Source: Mycolicibacterium holsaticum DSM 44478 = JCM 12374
Lineage (GTDB): Bacteria; Actinomycetota; Actinomycetes; Mycobacteriales; Mycobacteriaceae
NCBI RefSeq assembly: GCF_019645835.1
Contig: NZ_CP080998.1
Coordinates: forward strand, 3,286,001 to 3,350,000
Direction of reading: 5' to 3'
Length of the DNA: 64,000 nt
Part shown: positions 1-9,732 of the stretch, piece by piece
Layout: every line of letters starts with the position of its first letter
Numbering within the stretch: position 1 is the stretch's first letter
Translations under genes and position numbers: made by a program
The notes under the pieces: generated by a model
The model's database searches: none
Told to the model about the DNA's origin: nothing
The model's input: the letters and a program-made list of their open reading frames with translations, nothing else

Positions 1-661
1 TCAGCTGCCGTAGCGCGGCGTCGTCGGCCACCTCGCGGCCGACCACCTCCGCGGGCAGCACCCGGTCGGTGAGGTCGTAGTGGCGGGCGAAGCCCACCCG
101 GGTGGCCGTGGTCAACTGCCCGGACGCGAACAGCGCCTCGGTCACCCATTTGGTGTCGCTGCGGTCCCACCAGGGACCCTTGCGGCCGCGCTGCTCGGCG
201 CCCAGGTGCGCCTCGATCTGCCCGGCCGTCGACGGCCCGAGCTCCTCGACCGCCGCCAGGATCTTCTCCGCCAGCCGCGGGTTCTTCTTGACGATGTGCG
301 TGCCCCACCGCCCGTGGGTGTACTCGCGCATGCGCCACCGCAACAGCGGCCAGTCGTCGATGGCCATCAGCGCGGCCTCGTGCGCCCAGTACTCGACGAG
401 CAGCCGCGGCGAGCGCGCCGTGTGGCTCCACGCCGCCGCGTCGAGCACACCGCGGTCATAGGGTCCGAGCCGGCTGAACACCGGCGCGTAGTGCGCCCGC
501 ACCGCCACCGACACCGAGTCCAGCTGCAGCACCTGGATCCGGGAGATCAGCCGACGCAGATGGGTGCGGTTGACCGGGCCCCGTGGCTTGGGTTCGGCGA
601 GGCCCTGCGCCGCGACGGCGATGCGCCGGGCCTGTGCAGCCGTGAGTCTGGTCGCCACCAC
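1..661 (-). CDS. YcaQ-like winged-helix protein, 3' end outside window
   Basis: The reverse strand is open from a GTG at 661 to the window edge, giving the first 220 residues; the apparent TGA at 1-3 is out of frame, so the gene continues beyond base 1. The product begins VVATRLTAAQARRIAVAAQG and contains the LQLDSVSVAVRAHYAPVFSR-like block and the DRGVLDAAAW and YWAHEAALM segments typical of the winged-helix YcaQ/AlkZ family. Members of that family are DNA glycosylases that unhook interstrand crosslinks or excise alkylated bases; that role here is by family resemblance only. It lies 38 bases downstream of dfrA on the same strand. The start is chosen because reading upstream shows no better one; an ATG nearby is in another frame. 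Confidence 0.75.
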   Translation of the reverse strand, partial: MVATRLTAAQARRIAVAAQGLAEPKPRGPVNRTHLRRLISRIQVLQLDSVSVAVRAHYAPVFSRLGPYDRGVLDAAAWSHTARSPRLLVEYWAHEAALMAIDDWPLLRWRMREYTHGRWGTHIVKKNPRLAEKILAAVEELGPSTAGQIEAHLGAEQRGRKGPWWDRSDTKWVTEALFASGQLTTATRVGFARHYDLTDRVLPAEVVGREVADDAALRQL

Positions 662-699
662 CCCATCCTGTCGCAGCCCACCGACAGCGTCGCCGACGG

Positions 700-1188
700 T
701 TACCCGCGGTGGTAGCTGTAGAACCGGTAGCGCAGCCCCGAACTACTGGTCAGCCACTCTCCGGCTCCGCCGATCCACGCTTCGTCGAGGACCGGCGCCA
801 CCGCGTCCCCGTCGCGGCGCGGCAGCTCGATGTCCACTTCGGTGACCTCGGCGCGCGTCGCGGCCGGCAGCGCGGCCGCATACACCGCTGCGCCGCCGAT
901 CACCCAGGTCGTCTCGTCGGTGAGCGCATCGTCGAGCCCGGCCACCACGTCGGCGCCGTCGGCCACATAGTCGGTGCGACGGGTGAGGACGACGTTGCGC
1001 CGCCCCGGCAGCGGACGCACCTTGGGCGGCAGCGACTCCCAGGTCAACCGCCCCATCACCACGGTGTGACCCATGGTGATCTCCTTGAACCTGGCCTGAT
1101 CCTCGGGTAGTCGCCACGGGATGCCGCCGTCGCGGCCGATGACACCGGAGGTCGACTGGGCCCAGATCAACCCGACGTTCAAGCCCAC
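700..1188 (-). CDS. dfrA: dihydrofolate reductase
   Basis: The product (162 aa) reduces dihydrofolate to tetrahydrofolate with NADPH in the cytoplasm and is the trimethoprim target. The sequence shows the DHFR signature [20 protein letters not shown], followed by RLPED with the folate-binding Asp, then [16 protein letters not shown], the [14 protein letters not shown] segment and WVIGGAAVY. It aligns along its whole length with M. tuberculosis DfrA (159 aa). GTG at 1188 is preferred: CAGGG lies about 7 bases upstream on the coding strand. A TTG two codons later would also fit, while extending to 1299 would run into thyA. It sits 22 bases downstream of thyA and is probably cotranscribed, which makes sense because ThyA produces the dihydrofolate that DfrA recycles. 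Confidence 0.96.
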   Translation of the reverse strand: MGLNVGLIWAQSTSGVIGRDGGIPWRLPEDQARFKEITMGHTVVMGRLTWESLPPKVRPLPGRRNVVLTRRTDYVADGADVVAGLDDALTDETTWVIGGAAVYAAALPAATRAEVTEVDIELPRRDGDAVAPVLDEAWIGGAGEWLTSSSGLRYRFYSYHRG

Positions 1189-1210
1189 GATTCGGCCCTG
1201 CAAGCAGGCC

Positions 1211-2011
1211 TCATACCGCAACCGGGGCCTTGATCGCCGGATGCGGATCGTAGTTGAGGATCGCGACGTCCTCGTAGGTGTAGTCGAAGATCGAATCACG
1301 CGGCGCCAGAACGAGTTCCGGGTACGGCCGCGGATCCCGGCTGAGCTGTTGGGTGACCTGCTCGACGTGGTTGTCGTAGATGTGGCAGTCGCCGCCGGTC
1401 CAGATGAACTCGCCGACGTCCAGCCCGGCCTGCGCGGCCATCATGTGGGTGAGCAGCGCGTAGCTGGCGATGTTGAACGGCACGCCGAGGAACAGGTCGG
1501 CGCTGCGCTGGTAGAGCTGGCAGCTCAACCGCCCGTCGGCGACGTAGAACTGGAAGAACGCGTGACACGGCGGCAGCGCCATCTGCGCGATCTCCCCGAC
1601 ATTCCACGCCGAGACGATGATGCGACGCGAATCCGGGTCGGTCTTGAGCAGGTCGAGCGCGGCGCTGATCTGGTCGATGTGCTCACCTGACGGGGTCGGC
1701 CACGACCGCCACTGCACGCCGTAGACCGGGCCGAGATCACCTGAGTCACTTGCCCATTCATCCCAGATCGTGACGCCGTGCTCTCTCAGCCATCCGACGT
1801 TGGAGTCGCCGCGCAAAAACCACAGCAGCTCGTAGATGATCGATTTGGTGTGCACCTTCTTGGTGGTGATCAACGGAAAACCGGCCGCCAGGTCATAGCG
1901 CATCTGATGGCCGAACACGCTGCGGGTGCCGGTGCCGGTGCGGTCGGATTTCGGTGTGCCCTCTTCGAGCACCAGGCGCAGAAGATCCTCGTAGGGTGTA
2001 GCGATCGGCAC
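1211..2011 (-). CDS. thyA: thymidylate synthase ThyA
   Basis: ThyA (266 aa) methylates dUMP to dTMP using methylene-tetrahydrofolate and releases dihydrofolate. Family landmarks are clear: TPYEDLL at the N-terminus, [34 protein letters not shown], the nucleophile Cys149 in [12 protein letters not shown], the dUMP contacts in [19 protein letters not shown], and the ending [12 protein letters not shown], nearly identical to M. tuberculosis ThyA. GTG at 2011 gives the family length; the open frame continues far upstream only because of high GC. dfrA follows 22 bases downstream. The dienelactone hydrolase gene starts divergently at 2054, leaving only 42 bases for both promoters. Confidence 0.97.
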   Translation of the reverse strand: MPIATPYEDLLRLVLEEGTPKSDRTGTGTRSVFGHQMRYDLAAGFPLITTKKVHTKSIIYELLWFLRGDSNVGWLREHGVTIWDEWASDSGDLGPVYGVQWRSWPTPSGEHIDQISAALDLLKTDPDSRRIIVSAWNVGEIAQMALPPCHAFFQFYVADGRLSCQLYQRSADLFLGVPFNIASYALLTHMMAAQAGLDVGEFIWTGGDCHIYDNHVEQVTQQLSRDPRPYPELVLAPRDSIFDYTYEDVAILNYDPHPAIKAPVAV

Positions 2012-2053
2012 GTCCGCCAGCCTAGTCCGAAACCAACGAGTAGAACGGAAGCC

Positions 2054-2794
2054 ATGCCGAGTATCTCCACGACCATCACCACCGCTGACGGCACCTGCCC
2101 CGCCACACTGCACACGCCCAACGGCAGCGGCCCGTGGACGGGCGTGGTCATGTACGTCGACGCCGGCGGTGTGCGCGACACCTTCCAGGACATGGCGGCC
2201 CGGCTGGCCGGGTTCGGCCATGCGGTGTTGCTGCCCGACGTGTACTACCGGCACGGCGACTGGGAGCCGTTCGACATGTCCACGGCCTTCACCGACGCCA
2301 AGCAACGCTCGCGGCTGTTCCGGATGATCTCGAGCGTCACCCCGGACATGATGGCCGCCGACGCGGCCGCGTTCTTCGACTTTCTGGCCGCCCGCCCCGA
2401 GGTCAAGGGCGACGCGTTCGGCGTCTGCGGTTACTGCATGGGTGGACGCACCTCGATCATCGTGGCCGGCCGGGTGCCCGACCGGGTCGCCGCGGCGGGG
2501 TCGTTTCACGCCAGCGGCCTGGTCACCGACGAGCCCACCAGCCCGCACCTGCTCGCCGACCGGATCGAGGCCACCGTGTACGTCGCCGGAGCCAGCAATG
2601 ACCAGGGCTTCACCCGCGGCGACGCCGAGACGCTGGACAAGGCGCTGACCGCCGCCGACGTCACCCACACCGTCGAGTTCTATCCCGCGGGCCACGGTTT
2701 CGCCGTTCCCGACAACGCGCCGTACGACCCCGAGGCCGCCGAGCGGCACTGGATCGCGCTGCAGGATCTGTTCGAGACCGCGCTGCCGAATTGA
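2054..2794 (+). CDS. dienelactone hydrolase family protein
   Basis: This is a 246-aa alpha/beta hydrolase of the dienelactone hydrolase family, orthologous by position to M. tuberculosis Rv2765. The nucleophile is a Cys: GVCGYCMGG around residue 128, as in DLH rather than serine esterases. The catalytic His lies in YPAGHGFAV near residue 217, and an Asp in the AGASNDQGF region is a candidate acid. The N-terminal part has the [14 protein letters not shown] oxyanion region. It may hydrolyse lactones or esters; the substrate is not known. It is divergent from thyA. ATG 2054 is chosen because the residues upstream are translation of the thyA promoter. Confidence 0.88.
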   Translation: MPSISTTITTADGTCPATLHTPNGSGPWTGVVMYVDAGGVRDTFQDMAARLAGFGHAVLLPDVYYRHGDWEPFDMSTAFTDAKQRSRLFRMISSVTPDMMAADAAAFFDFLAARPEVKGDAFGVCGYCMGGRTSIIVAGRVPDRVAAAGSFHASGLVTDEPTSPHLLADRIEATVYVAGASNDQGFTRGDAETLDKALTAADVTHTVEFYPAGHGFAVPDNAPYDPEAAERHWIALQDLFETALPN

Positions 2795-2848
2795 GCCTCA
2801 GACCGACCCTGCGGCGACGGGTATCGGGCGATACGCGACGATTATCAG

Positions 2849-3772
2849 ATGCACGACCAGGACCCCGCTGACCAAGCGGCCGCCAGCGACGTCGGATTCC
2901 GCATCGACCCGGTGCTGGCCCGCAGCTGGCTGCTGGTCAACGGCGCGCAGTACGAGCGGTTCACACCCGCGGCGAGGTCCCGCGCCGACATCGTCGTCCT
3001 GGACATCGAGGACGCCGTGGCGCCCAAGGACAAGGACAGCGCCCGCGACAACGTGATCCGGTGGCTGGCCGAGGGCAACACCGACTGGGTCCGCGTCAAC
3101 GGCTTCGGAACCCCGTGGTGGGCCGACGACCTGGCGATGCTGTCGGGCACCTCGGTGGGCGGGGTGATGCTGGCGATGGTCGAATCCGTCGACCACGTCA
3201 CCGAAACCGCCAACCGGCTGCCCAACGTCCCGATCGTCGCGCTGGTCGAAACCGCGCGCGGGCTGGAACGCATCACCCAGATCGCCGCCACCAAGGGCAC
3301 GTTCCGGCTGGCGTTCGGGATCGGCGACTTCCGCCGCGACACCGGTTTCGGTGACCAACCCACGACGCTGGCCTACGCGCGGTCCCGGTTCACGATCGCC
3401 GCCAAGGCCGCGCACCTACCGAGCGCGATCGACGGGCCGACCGTCGGGCACAGCGCGCTGGTGCTCAGTGAGGCGACCGCGGTGTCAGCCGAGTTCGGCA
3501 TGACCGGCAAGATCTGCCTCACCCCCGAACAGTGCCCGATGGTGAACGAAGGACTTTCTCCGTCAGGGGATGAAATCGCCTGGGCCAAAGAGTTTTTCAT
3601 AGAGTTCGAGCGTGACGGCGGGGAGATCCGCAACGGCTCGGATCTGCCCCGCATCGCCAGGGCGAACAAGATCCTTGATCTGGCCCGCGCCTACGGCATC
3701 GAGGTGCCCGAGTACGACGACATCGACGACCCGGCCCACATTCCGGCGCCGTCGGACACCTACCACTACTGA
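2849..3772 (+). CDS. HpcH/HpaI aldolase / CitE-like CoA-ester lyase
   Basis: A 307-aa protein of the citrate-lyase beta-subunit (CitE) superfamily. It has the start ARSWLLVNGA, VVLDIEDAVAPKDKDSAR with the metal-binding acidic residues, WVRVNGFGTPWW, and VPIVALVETARGLERI containing the second conserved Glu. These enzymes form or cleave carbon-carbon bonds of CoA thioesters with Mg2+; stand-alone CitE-like proteins in actinobacteria have varied substrates, so none is assigned. It follows the dienelactone hydrolase by 54 bases on the same strand and ends with a 7-base overlap with the convergent membrane protein gene at 3766. Confidence 0.85.
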   Translation: MHDQDPADQAAASDVGFRIDPVLARSWLLVNGAQYERFTPAARSRADIVVLDIEDAVAPKDKDSARDNVIRWLAEGNTDWVRVNGFGTPWWADDLAMLSGTSVGGVMLAMVESVDHVTETANRLPNVPIVALVETARGLERITQIAATKGTFRLAFGIGDFRRDTGFGDQPTTLAYARSRFTIAAKAAHLPSAIDGPTVGHSALVLSEATAVSAEFGMTGKICLTPEQCPMVNEGLSPSGDEIAWAKEFFIEFERDGGEIRNGSDLPRIARANKILDLARAYGIEVPEYDDIDDPAHIPAPSDTYHY

Positions 3773-4227
3773 GCTTTGTCGTCCTGCCTGTGCAGGAACG
3801 TTCTGAGTGCGCGTAACACACCCCGCCCCGCGTAGATGCCGGCCGCCACGGACAGCACGATCATCGCGATGAACATCACCAGCCAGTTGGACCGGCTGTG
3901 GCTGACGTTCCACCACACGATCGTGAACAGCACCGCACAGAGGAACACGACGATGTCGCGCCAGTTGCCCTTGTACGACATCGCGGCCTCGCGCAGTTCG
4001 CGGCTGCGCTCGCCGGCCGCGATCAGGTCGTCGATGCGCTGATCGATGCTGGCCTGTAGCCGGGCCCGGCGCTCCACCTGCTCTGGCGGAATACGTTCGA
4101 GCAGGTCGATATCCTTGACGATCTGCTCGCGAACGTCGGGCGGTTTGAGGTTTCCCGCGATGACGCCCAGCATGGCACCGCCGGCGATAGGTGCCGCGCC
4201 CAAGGCTAATTCGGCGATACCCGGCAT
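3766..4227 (-). CDS. conserved membrane protein, function unknown
   Basis: I do not recognise a functional family for this 153-aa product. It has a hydrophobic N-terminus (ELALGAAPIAGGAMLGVIAG), a charged, probably helical middle (ERIPPEQVERRARLQASIDQ onward, about residues 45-80), then two strong membrane segments around 88-108 and 112-133, and a basic tail. It starts 17 bases downstream of the flavodoxin-like gene, so it is probably the last gene of the dapB operon. Its 3' end overlaps the CitE-like gene tail to tail by 7 bases. Confidence 0.75.
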   Translation of the reverse strand: MPGIAELALGAAPIAGGAMLGVIAGNLKPPDVREQIVKDIDLLERIPPEQVERRARLQASIDQRIDDLIAAGERSRELREAAMSYKGNWRDIVVFLCAVLFTIVWWNVSHSRSNWLVMFIAMIVLSVAAGIYAGRGVLRALRTFLHRQDDKAQ

Positions 4228-4243
4228 TACTGTGTCCCCTCGG

Positions 4244-4695
4244 TCATTCCATCAGCATGGCGGCCAAGGTGCCGCCGAGCTCGTAGGCGCGCTCACGAAC
4301 GCCGCTGTCGAGGCCGCCGACGATCTCGAGCGTATCGGCGGACTTGGCCAGCGCCAGCCCGGTCGCAAGCTTTTCTACCGCGTTGACCGCGCCCGTGGTG
4401 TCGTTATTGCCGTGCACCCACAGCCCGTAGGGCCGGCCGGCGACGTGATCGAGGCTCGGGTAGTAGACGGTGTCGAAGAAGTGCTTCAGCGCGCCGCTCA
4501 TGTAGCCGAAGTTCGCGGTGGTCCCGAACAGGTAGCCGTCGGCGTCGAGCATGTCGGGCAGCGTCGCGGCCAACGCGGGCCGCACCGCGACGTCGACGCC
4601 GGTGATCTCGGGGTCCTTGGCGCCGTCGAGGACGGCCTCCAGGAGTTCGCGGGTGGCCGGCGAGGGCGTGTGATGTACGACGAGCAGCGTCTTGC

Positions 4696-4699
<4 letters not shown>
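4244..4699 (-). CDS. flavodoxin-fold NAD(P)H-dependent reductase
   Basis: A 151-aa flavodoxin-like protein matching M. tuberculosis Rv2771c in position and size. It opens KTLLVVHHTPSPATRELLEA, the FMN phosphate-binding loop of the flavodoxin fold, and carries DGYLFGTTANFGYMSGALKH and YGLWVHGNNDTTGAV, the usual isoalloxazine-contacting loops of NADPH-dependent FMN reductases. It probably carries FMN and acts in a redox reaction of unknown partner. The ATG overlaps the stop of the upstream membrane protein gene by 4 bases (ATGA), so the two are translationally coupled within the dapB operon. Confidence 0.82.
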
Positions 4700-5906
<1,207 letters not shown>

Positions 5907-5911
5907 TTATC

Positions 5912-5923
5912 GGGTGGCCACCC
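5912..5923. promoter_or_regulatory. palindrome upstream of dapB
   Basis: GGGTGGCCACCC is a perfect 12-base palindrome between the divergent dapB and epimerase genes. Twelve bases starting one position earlier (CGGGTGGCCACC) recur upstream of rpsO at 35113-35124. It could be a protein-binding site or chance in GC-rich DNA. Confidence 0.3.
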
Positions 5924-5953
5924 TAAGCCCTCGCGGTCGCTTACCATCACCGC

Positions 5954-6859
5954 ATGCATGACGCCAAGATCCTGATCTCGGGTGTCACCGGTCAGGTGGC
6001 GTCGCCGGTGGCCCAAGCCCTTTCGGCGGACAACCAGGTCTGGGGCATCGCCCGCTTCACCGACCCCGCGGCGCGTGAGCGCCTGGAACTGGCGGGCGTG
6101 CGATGCGTGACCGTCAACCTGGCCGCCGGTGATTTCACCGGCGTCCCGTCGGACTTCGACTACGTCCTCAACTTCGCCGTCGCCAAGAGCGGCAGGTGGG
6201 ACAAGGACCTGGCAGCCAACGCGGAGTCGGTGGGTCTGCTCATGGCGCACTGCGCGGACGCCGAAGCGTTTCTGCACTGCTCCTCGGCGGCGGTCTACGA
6301 TCCACCCGACGATGAACCGCGCACCGAGGCGGCCGCGCTCGGCGACAACCACAAGGCGTTGTTCCCAACGTATTCCATCTCCAAGATCGCAGCCGAGGTC
6401 GTCGCCCGCTCGATGGCGCGCGCGCTTGGTGTGCCCACCACCATCGCCCGGCTCAACGTGCCGTACGGCGACCACGGTGGCTGGCCGTACTTCCACATGG
6501 AGATGATGCTCGCGGGCATGCCGATCCCGGTTCCACCCGGAGATGCCGCGCTGTACAACCCGATCCACGAAGAGGACATCATCGCCACCATCCCGAAACT
6601 GCTCGAGGCCGCGTCGGTTCCGGCGACCACGGTGAATTGGGCCGGTGACCAACTGGTCAGCCTTCAGCAGTGGTGCACCTACCTGGGTTCGCTGATCGGC
6701 CGCACACCGGTCTTCGAAGAAAGCGAGCAGGCGCTGCGCGGCAACCCGGTGGACATCACGCAGTTACGCGAGCTCACCGGCGCGCAAACGACGGTGGACT
6801 GGCGCGACGGCCTGCGCCGAATGGTGACGGAATTTCACCCGGAACTGGTTGCGCCCTAA
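5954..6859 (+). CDS. NAD-dependent epimerase/dehydratase family protein
   Basis: A 301-aa extended SDR. The NAD-binding loop is ILISGVTGQVASPVAQAL, the catalytic Ser region LHCSSAAVYDPP, and the catalytic pair is in YSISKIAAE (YxxxK). The middle LNVPYGDHGGWPYFHMEM and the ending NWRDGLRRMV-type region match sugar-nucleotide epimerase-like proteins of unknown substrate. It is transcribed alone, divergent from dapB, and ends 13 bases before the convergent lrp gene. Confidence 0.85.
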   Translation: MHDAKILISGVTGQVASPVAQALSADNQVWGIARFTDPAARERLELAGVRCVTVNLAAGDFTGVPSDFDYVLNFAVAKSGRWDKDLAANAESVGLLMAHCADAEAFLHCSSAAVYDPPDDEPRTEAAALGDNHKALFPTYSISKIAAEVVARSMARALGVPTTIARLNVPYGDHGGWPYFHMEMMLAGMPIPVPPGDAALYNPIHEEDIIATIPKLLEAASVPATTVNWAGDQLVSLQQWCTYLGSLIGRTPVFEESEQALRGNPVDITQLRELTGAQTTVDWRDGLRRMVTEFHPELVAP

Positions 6860-6872
6860 CGCGTCTGGCCGC

Positions 6873-7388
6873 CTAGAGCGGGGATGCGCCGCGGAGGTGC
6901 TCGAAAATCAGCGACGTCTGGGTACCGGCAACGTCGGCGTCGGCGTTGAGGTTCTGCACCACGAAAGATCGGAGGTCCTCGATGTCGCGCGCGGCGACGT
7001 GCAGGAGGAAGTCGTCTGCGCCCGCCAGGAAGTAGACGTCCATCACCTGCGGCATGCGCCGGATCTGCTCGATGAAGCTGTGGATCTTGCCTCGGGCACT
7101 GGATTGCAGGCTCACCGAGATCATCGCCTGCAGTGGCAGGCCGATCGATGCCGGGTCGATGTCGGTGTAGAAGCCGCGGATCACGCCGATCTCCTGCAGG
7201 CGGCGGACCCGGCCATGACATGTCGACGGTGCGATGCCGACGCGTTCGGCCAACGCGTTGTTCGACATCCGCGCGTCGGTATGCAGTGCGGTCAGGATCC
7301 GGCGGTCGACGTCGTCGACGCTCGCGGGCCGAAGATCCTTCGGCTGACGCCGTTCCTCCGGTGACCTGTTCGAATCTTCTGCACCCAC
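6873..7388 (-). CDS. aldR: Lrp/AsnC-family regulator of ald
   Basis: A 171-aa leucine-responsive regulator, equivalent to M. tuberculosis Rv2779c (AldR). The DNA-binding half has VDRRILTALHTDARMSNNAL, AERVGIAPSTCHGRVRRLQE (helix-turn-helix, about residues 45-70); the C-terminal RAM/AsnC ligand domain has VMDVYFLAGADDFLLHVAA. The start is GTG 7388. It is divergent from ald with 91 bases between them, the classic arrangement for an Lrp regulator controlling alanine dehydrogenase in response to amino acids. The symbol is assigned by position and family. Confidence 0.88.
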   Translation of the reverse strand: MGAEDSNRSPEERRQPKDLRPASVDDVDRRILTALHTDARMSNNALAERVGIAPSTCHGRVRRLQEIGVIRGFYTDIDPASIGLPLQAMISVSLQSSARGKIHSFIEQIRRMPQVMDVYFLAGADDFLLHVAARDIEDLRSFVVQNLNADADVAGTQTSLIFEHLRGASPL

Positions 7389-7419
7389 AAACGCAGGTTA
7401 CAGAAGATTAGGTACATTT

Positions 7420-7449
7420 ATTGCTGGCAATTCGTAGTTTCTTCATAAT
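7420..7449 (+). promoter_or_regulatory. candidate ald promoter with overlapping palindrome
   Basis: ATTGCtgGCAAT (7420-7431) is a near-perfect inverted repeat. A possible -35 TTGCTG (7421-7426) lies 17 bases from a possible -10 CATAAT (7444-7449), with AAGGAG at 7469-7474 before the ald ATG. The palindrome covers the -35, where an Lrp-type regulator could act. Seen in sequence; function inferred. Confidence 0.45.
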
Positions 7450-7479
7450 TGACCGTGCTGAGCGAATCAAGGAGCGGTC

Positions 7480-8664
7480 ATGCGCGTCGGGGTGCCCACC
7501 GAGGTCAAAAACAACGAGTTTCGCGTTGCCCTCACCCCGGCCGGGGTCGCCGAGTTCGTCCGCCGCGGCCATGAGGTGATCATCCAATCCGGGGCAGGCG
7601 AGGGTTCGGCTGTCTCTGATGCCGAGTTCGAAGGTGCCGGGGCTCAGTTGATCAACGATGCGGACCGGGTCTGGGCGGCGGCGGATCTGGTGTTGAAGGT
7701 CAAGGAGCCCATCGAACCCGAATACCATCGCCTGTGCAGGGGCCAGACCCTGTTTGCCTACCTGCATCTGGCGGCGTCCCCGGCGCTGACCGACGCACTG
7801 CTGGCGTCCCGGGTGACCGCGATCGCCTACGAAACGGTGCAGACCGCGGGCCCGGACGGATCGGCCGCCCTACCGCTGCTGGCACCGATGAGCGAGGTCG
7901 CGGGCCGGATGGGCGCGCAGGTCGGCGCCTATCACCTGATGCGCAGTCACGGCGGCCGCGGCGTGCTGATGGGCGGTGTGCCCGGGGTCGCGCCCGCCGA
8001 GGTCGTCGTGATCGGCGCGGGCACCGCCGGCTACAACGCCGCGCGCGTGGCGGCCGGGATGGGCGCACACGTCACGGTTTTCGACGTCAACCTGAACAAG
8101 TTACGCCAGCTGGACGCCGAATTGCGCGGCCGCGTCCAGACCCGGTACTCCTCGACCCTCGACCTCGAAGACGCGGTCCGCCACGCTGACCTGGTGATCG
8201 GTGCGGTGCTGGTGCCCGGGGCCAGGGCACCCAAGCTCGTCACCAACGCCACCGTCGCGCGGATGCGGCCGGGCGCGGTGCTCGTCGACATCGCCATCGA
8301 CCAGGGCGGGTGCTTCGAGGACTCGCGGCCGACCACCCACGACGACCCCACGTTCGCCGTCCACCACACCGTGTTCTATTGCGTGGCCAACATGCCCGGC
8401 GCGCTGCCGCGGACGTCGACCTTCGCCCTGACCAACGCCACCGTGCCCTATGCATTGCGGCTGGCCGACCTGGGCTGGAAGCAGGCGTGCCGGGCCGATC
8501 CCGCGCTGGCCAAGGGCTTGGCCACCCATGACGGTGCGCTGCTCTCCGAAGAAGTGGCCGACACCCTTCGCCTGCCACTCACTGATCCGTCATCTGTGCT
8601 GGTCACAGGCATAACAACCGGGTGTGACTTTGCTGACATAAGGGTCGGCGGGCCAGAAGTATAG
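7480..8664 (+). CDS. ald: alanine dehydrogenase
   Basis: Ald catalyses reversible NAD-dependent deamination of L-alanine to pyruvate and ammonia. It starts [20 protein letters not shown], with the substrate Arg and Lys near residues 15 and 75, the catalytic His in FAYLHLAAS, and the NAD Rossmann loop [23 protein letters not shown] lies just upstream of ATG 7480. At 394 aa it is longer than the usual 371: where the M. tuberculosis protein stops after a PASVLA-type ending, this one continues from PSSVLV for about 20 further residues ([19 protein letters not shown]). The neighbouring lrp-type gene is the expected regulator. Confidence 0.95.
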   Translation: MRVGVPTEVKNNEFRVALTPAGVAEFVRRGHEVIIQSGAGEGSAVSDAEFEGAGAQLINDADRVWAAADLVLKVKEPIEPEYHRLCRGQTLFAYLHLAASPALTDALLASRVTAIAYETVQTAGPDGSAALPLLAPMSEVAGRMGAQVGAYHLMRSHGGRGVLMGGVPGVAPAEVVVIGAGTAGYNAARVAAGMGAHVTVFDVNLNKLRQLDAELRGRVQTRYSSTLDLEDAVRHADLVIGAVLVPGARAPKLVTNATVARMRPGAVLVDIAIDQGGCFEDSRPTTHDDPTFAVHHTVFYCVANMPGALPRTSTFALTNATVPYALRLADLGWKQACRADPALAKGLATHDGALLSEEVADTLRLPLTDPSSVLVTGITTGCDFADIRVGGPEV

Positions 8665-8786
8665 GGATTCGCCCGATTCCTCCCGGGGTGGATTGCCCTA
8701 GCGTTGTCACCGCGGCTGGCGTTCACACGCGCGGGGGGACAGCCGCACACCAGAGGGCCCCCGGCCACGAGGGGAGGTCGGGCGGC

Positions 8787-8804
8787 GCTGGTGATTACAC
8801 CAGC
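8787..8804. terminator. hairpin at the blaS stop codon
   Basis: GCTGGTG-atta-CACCAGC is a perfect 7-base stem spanning the TAA stop of the beta-lactamase gene (8795-8797). It sits between the convergent ald and blaS genes. No T-run follows, so it would be a mycobacterial-style U-poor terminator or simply a 3' stem-loop. Confidence 0.4.
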
Positions 8805-9682
8805 ACTCTCGGCACGACCAACCTCGCCAATTCGCCGATCAGGGGACGTAGACCGGCGGCCTTCGGATCACTTGCCTGTGAACGGGTCATCAGCGCGAGA
8901 AGAATCCGCTGCCCGTCAGGGCCGTAGGCGATGCCCACATCGTTGGTGCTGCCGTAATCGCCGCTGCCGGTCTTGTCCGCGCTGGTCCATCCCTGCGGCA
9001 GACCCGCGCGCATGCTCGACGTCTGGTTCGCCCGCATCCAGTCCTCGAGCTGGCTGCGCTGCGGCGGCGCGAGGACGTCACCGGCGAGCAGGTTGCGGTA
9101 GCCGCCACCGAGCGCTTCGGGGGTGCTGGTGTCGCGAAGATCACCGGGTATGGCCGAGTTCAACTCGGTCTCCCAGCGGTCCAGCCGCGACTGCGGATCC
9201 CCGATGCTGCGTGCGAACGCGGTGATGGCCTGCGGGCCACCGATCCTGGTCAGCAGCAGGTTGGCTGCGGTGTTGTCGCTGCGCTGCAACGCCGCCCGAC
9301 ACAGTTCGGCCAGGCTCACTTCCCCACCGGCGCGCGCTTCGGTGACCGGTGAGTTGGCCACGATGTCGCCGGGGTCGACGAACACCCGTTCCTCCAACGA
9401 CAATTCGCCGTGTTCGGCCATCTGCAGCACCCTTGCCGCCGCGTAGGCCTTGAACGTCGAGCACATCGCGAACCGCTCCTGCGCCCGGTGTGCCACCGCG
9501 TTTCCGGACGCCAAATTCACGGCGAACACACCGATCAACGCGCCCTGCTGGTGTTCCAGCGCCGCGATCTGGTCCTGGATCGGTGGTGCCGGATCGGCAA
9601 GGGCGATTTTCTGGGTGCTTGCGGCCGCTGCCGCGAGCGTGAGCCCGCCGACCAGGATGCGCCGCCGTGAGAGTCGAGTCAT
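8795..9682 (-). CDS. blaS: class A beta-lactamase, Tat-exported
   Basis: A 295-aa serine beta-lactamase. The N-terminus [13 protein letters not shown] is a twin-arginine signal followed by an Ala-rich hydrophobic stretch and an ALADPAPP cleavage region. All class A landmarks are present: CSTFKAY with Ser75 and Lys78, SDN at 135-137, ETELN with the deacylation Glu171, and DKTGSGDYG with Lys237-Thr-Gly. It should hydrolyse penicillins and cephalosporins outside the membrane. A beta-lactamase gene beside ald matches M. smegmatis blaS, from which the symbol is taken. It starts 50 bases after mceF on the same strand, so read-through from the Mce operon is possible. An in-frame start at 9769 would overlap mceF and spoil the signal peptide. 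Confidence 0.93.
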   Translation of the reverse strand: MTRLSRRRILVGGLTLAAAAASTQKIALADPAPPIQDQIAALEHQQGALIGVFAVNLASGNAVAHRAQERFAMCSTFKAYAAARVLQMAEHGELSLEERVFVDPGDIVANSPVTEARAGGEVSLAELCRAALQRSDNTAANLLLTRIGGPQAITAFARSIGDPQSRLDRWETELNSAIPGDLRDTSTPEALGGGYRNLLAGDVLAPPQRSQLEDWMRANQTSSMRAGLPQGWTSADKTGSGDYGSTNDVGIAYGPDGQRILLALMTRSQASDPKAAGLRPLIGELARLVVPRVLV

Positions 9683-9732
9683 CGACCCCAGCGTAGGTGA
9701 TCGGCCGGCGATGGCCCCAGCACGGGTGGGGC

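Noticed and set aside
2012..2749. N-terminal extension of thyA
   Set aside because: The extra residues are antisense to the dienelactone hydrolase gene and are absent from ThyA proteins.
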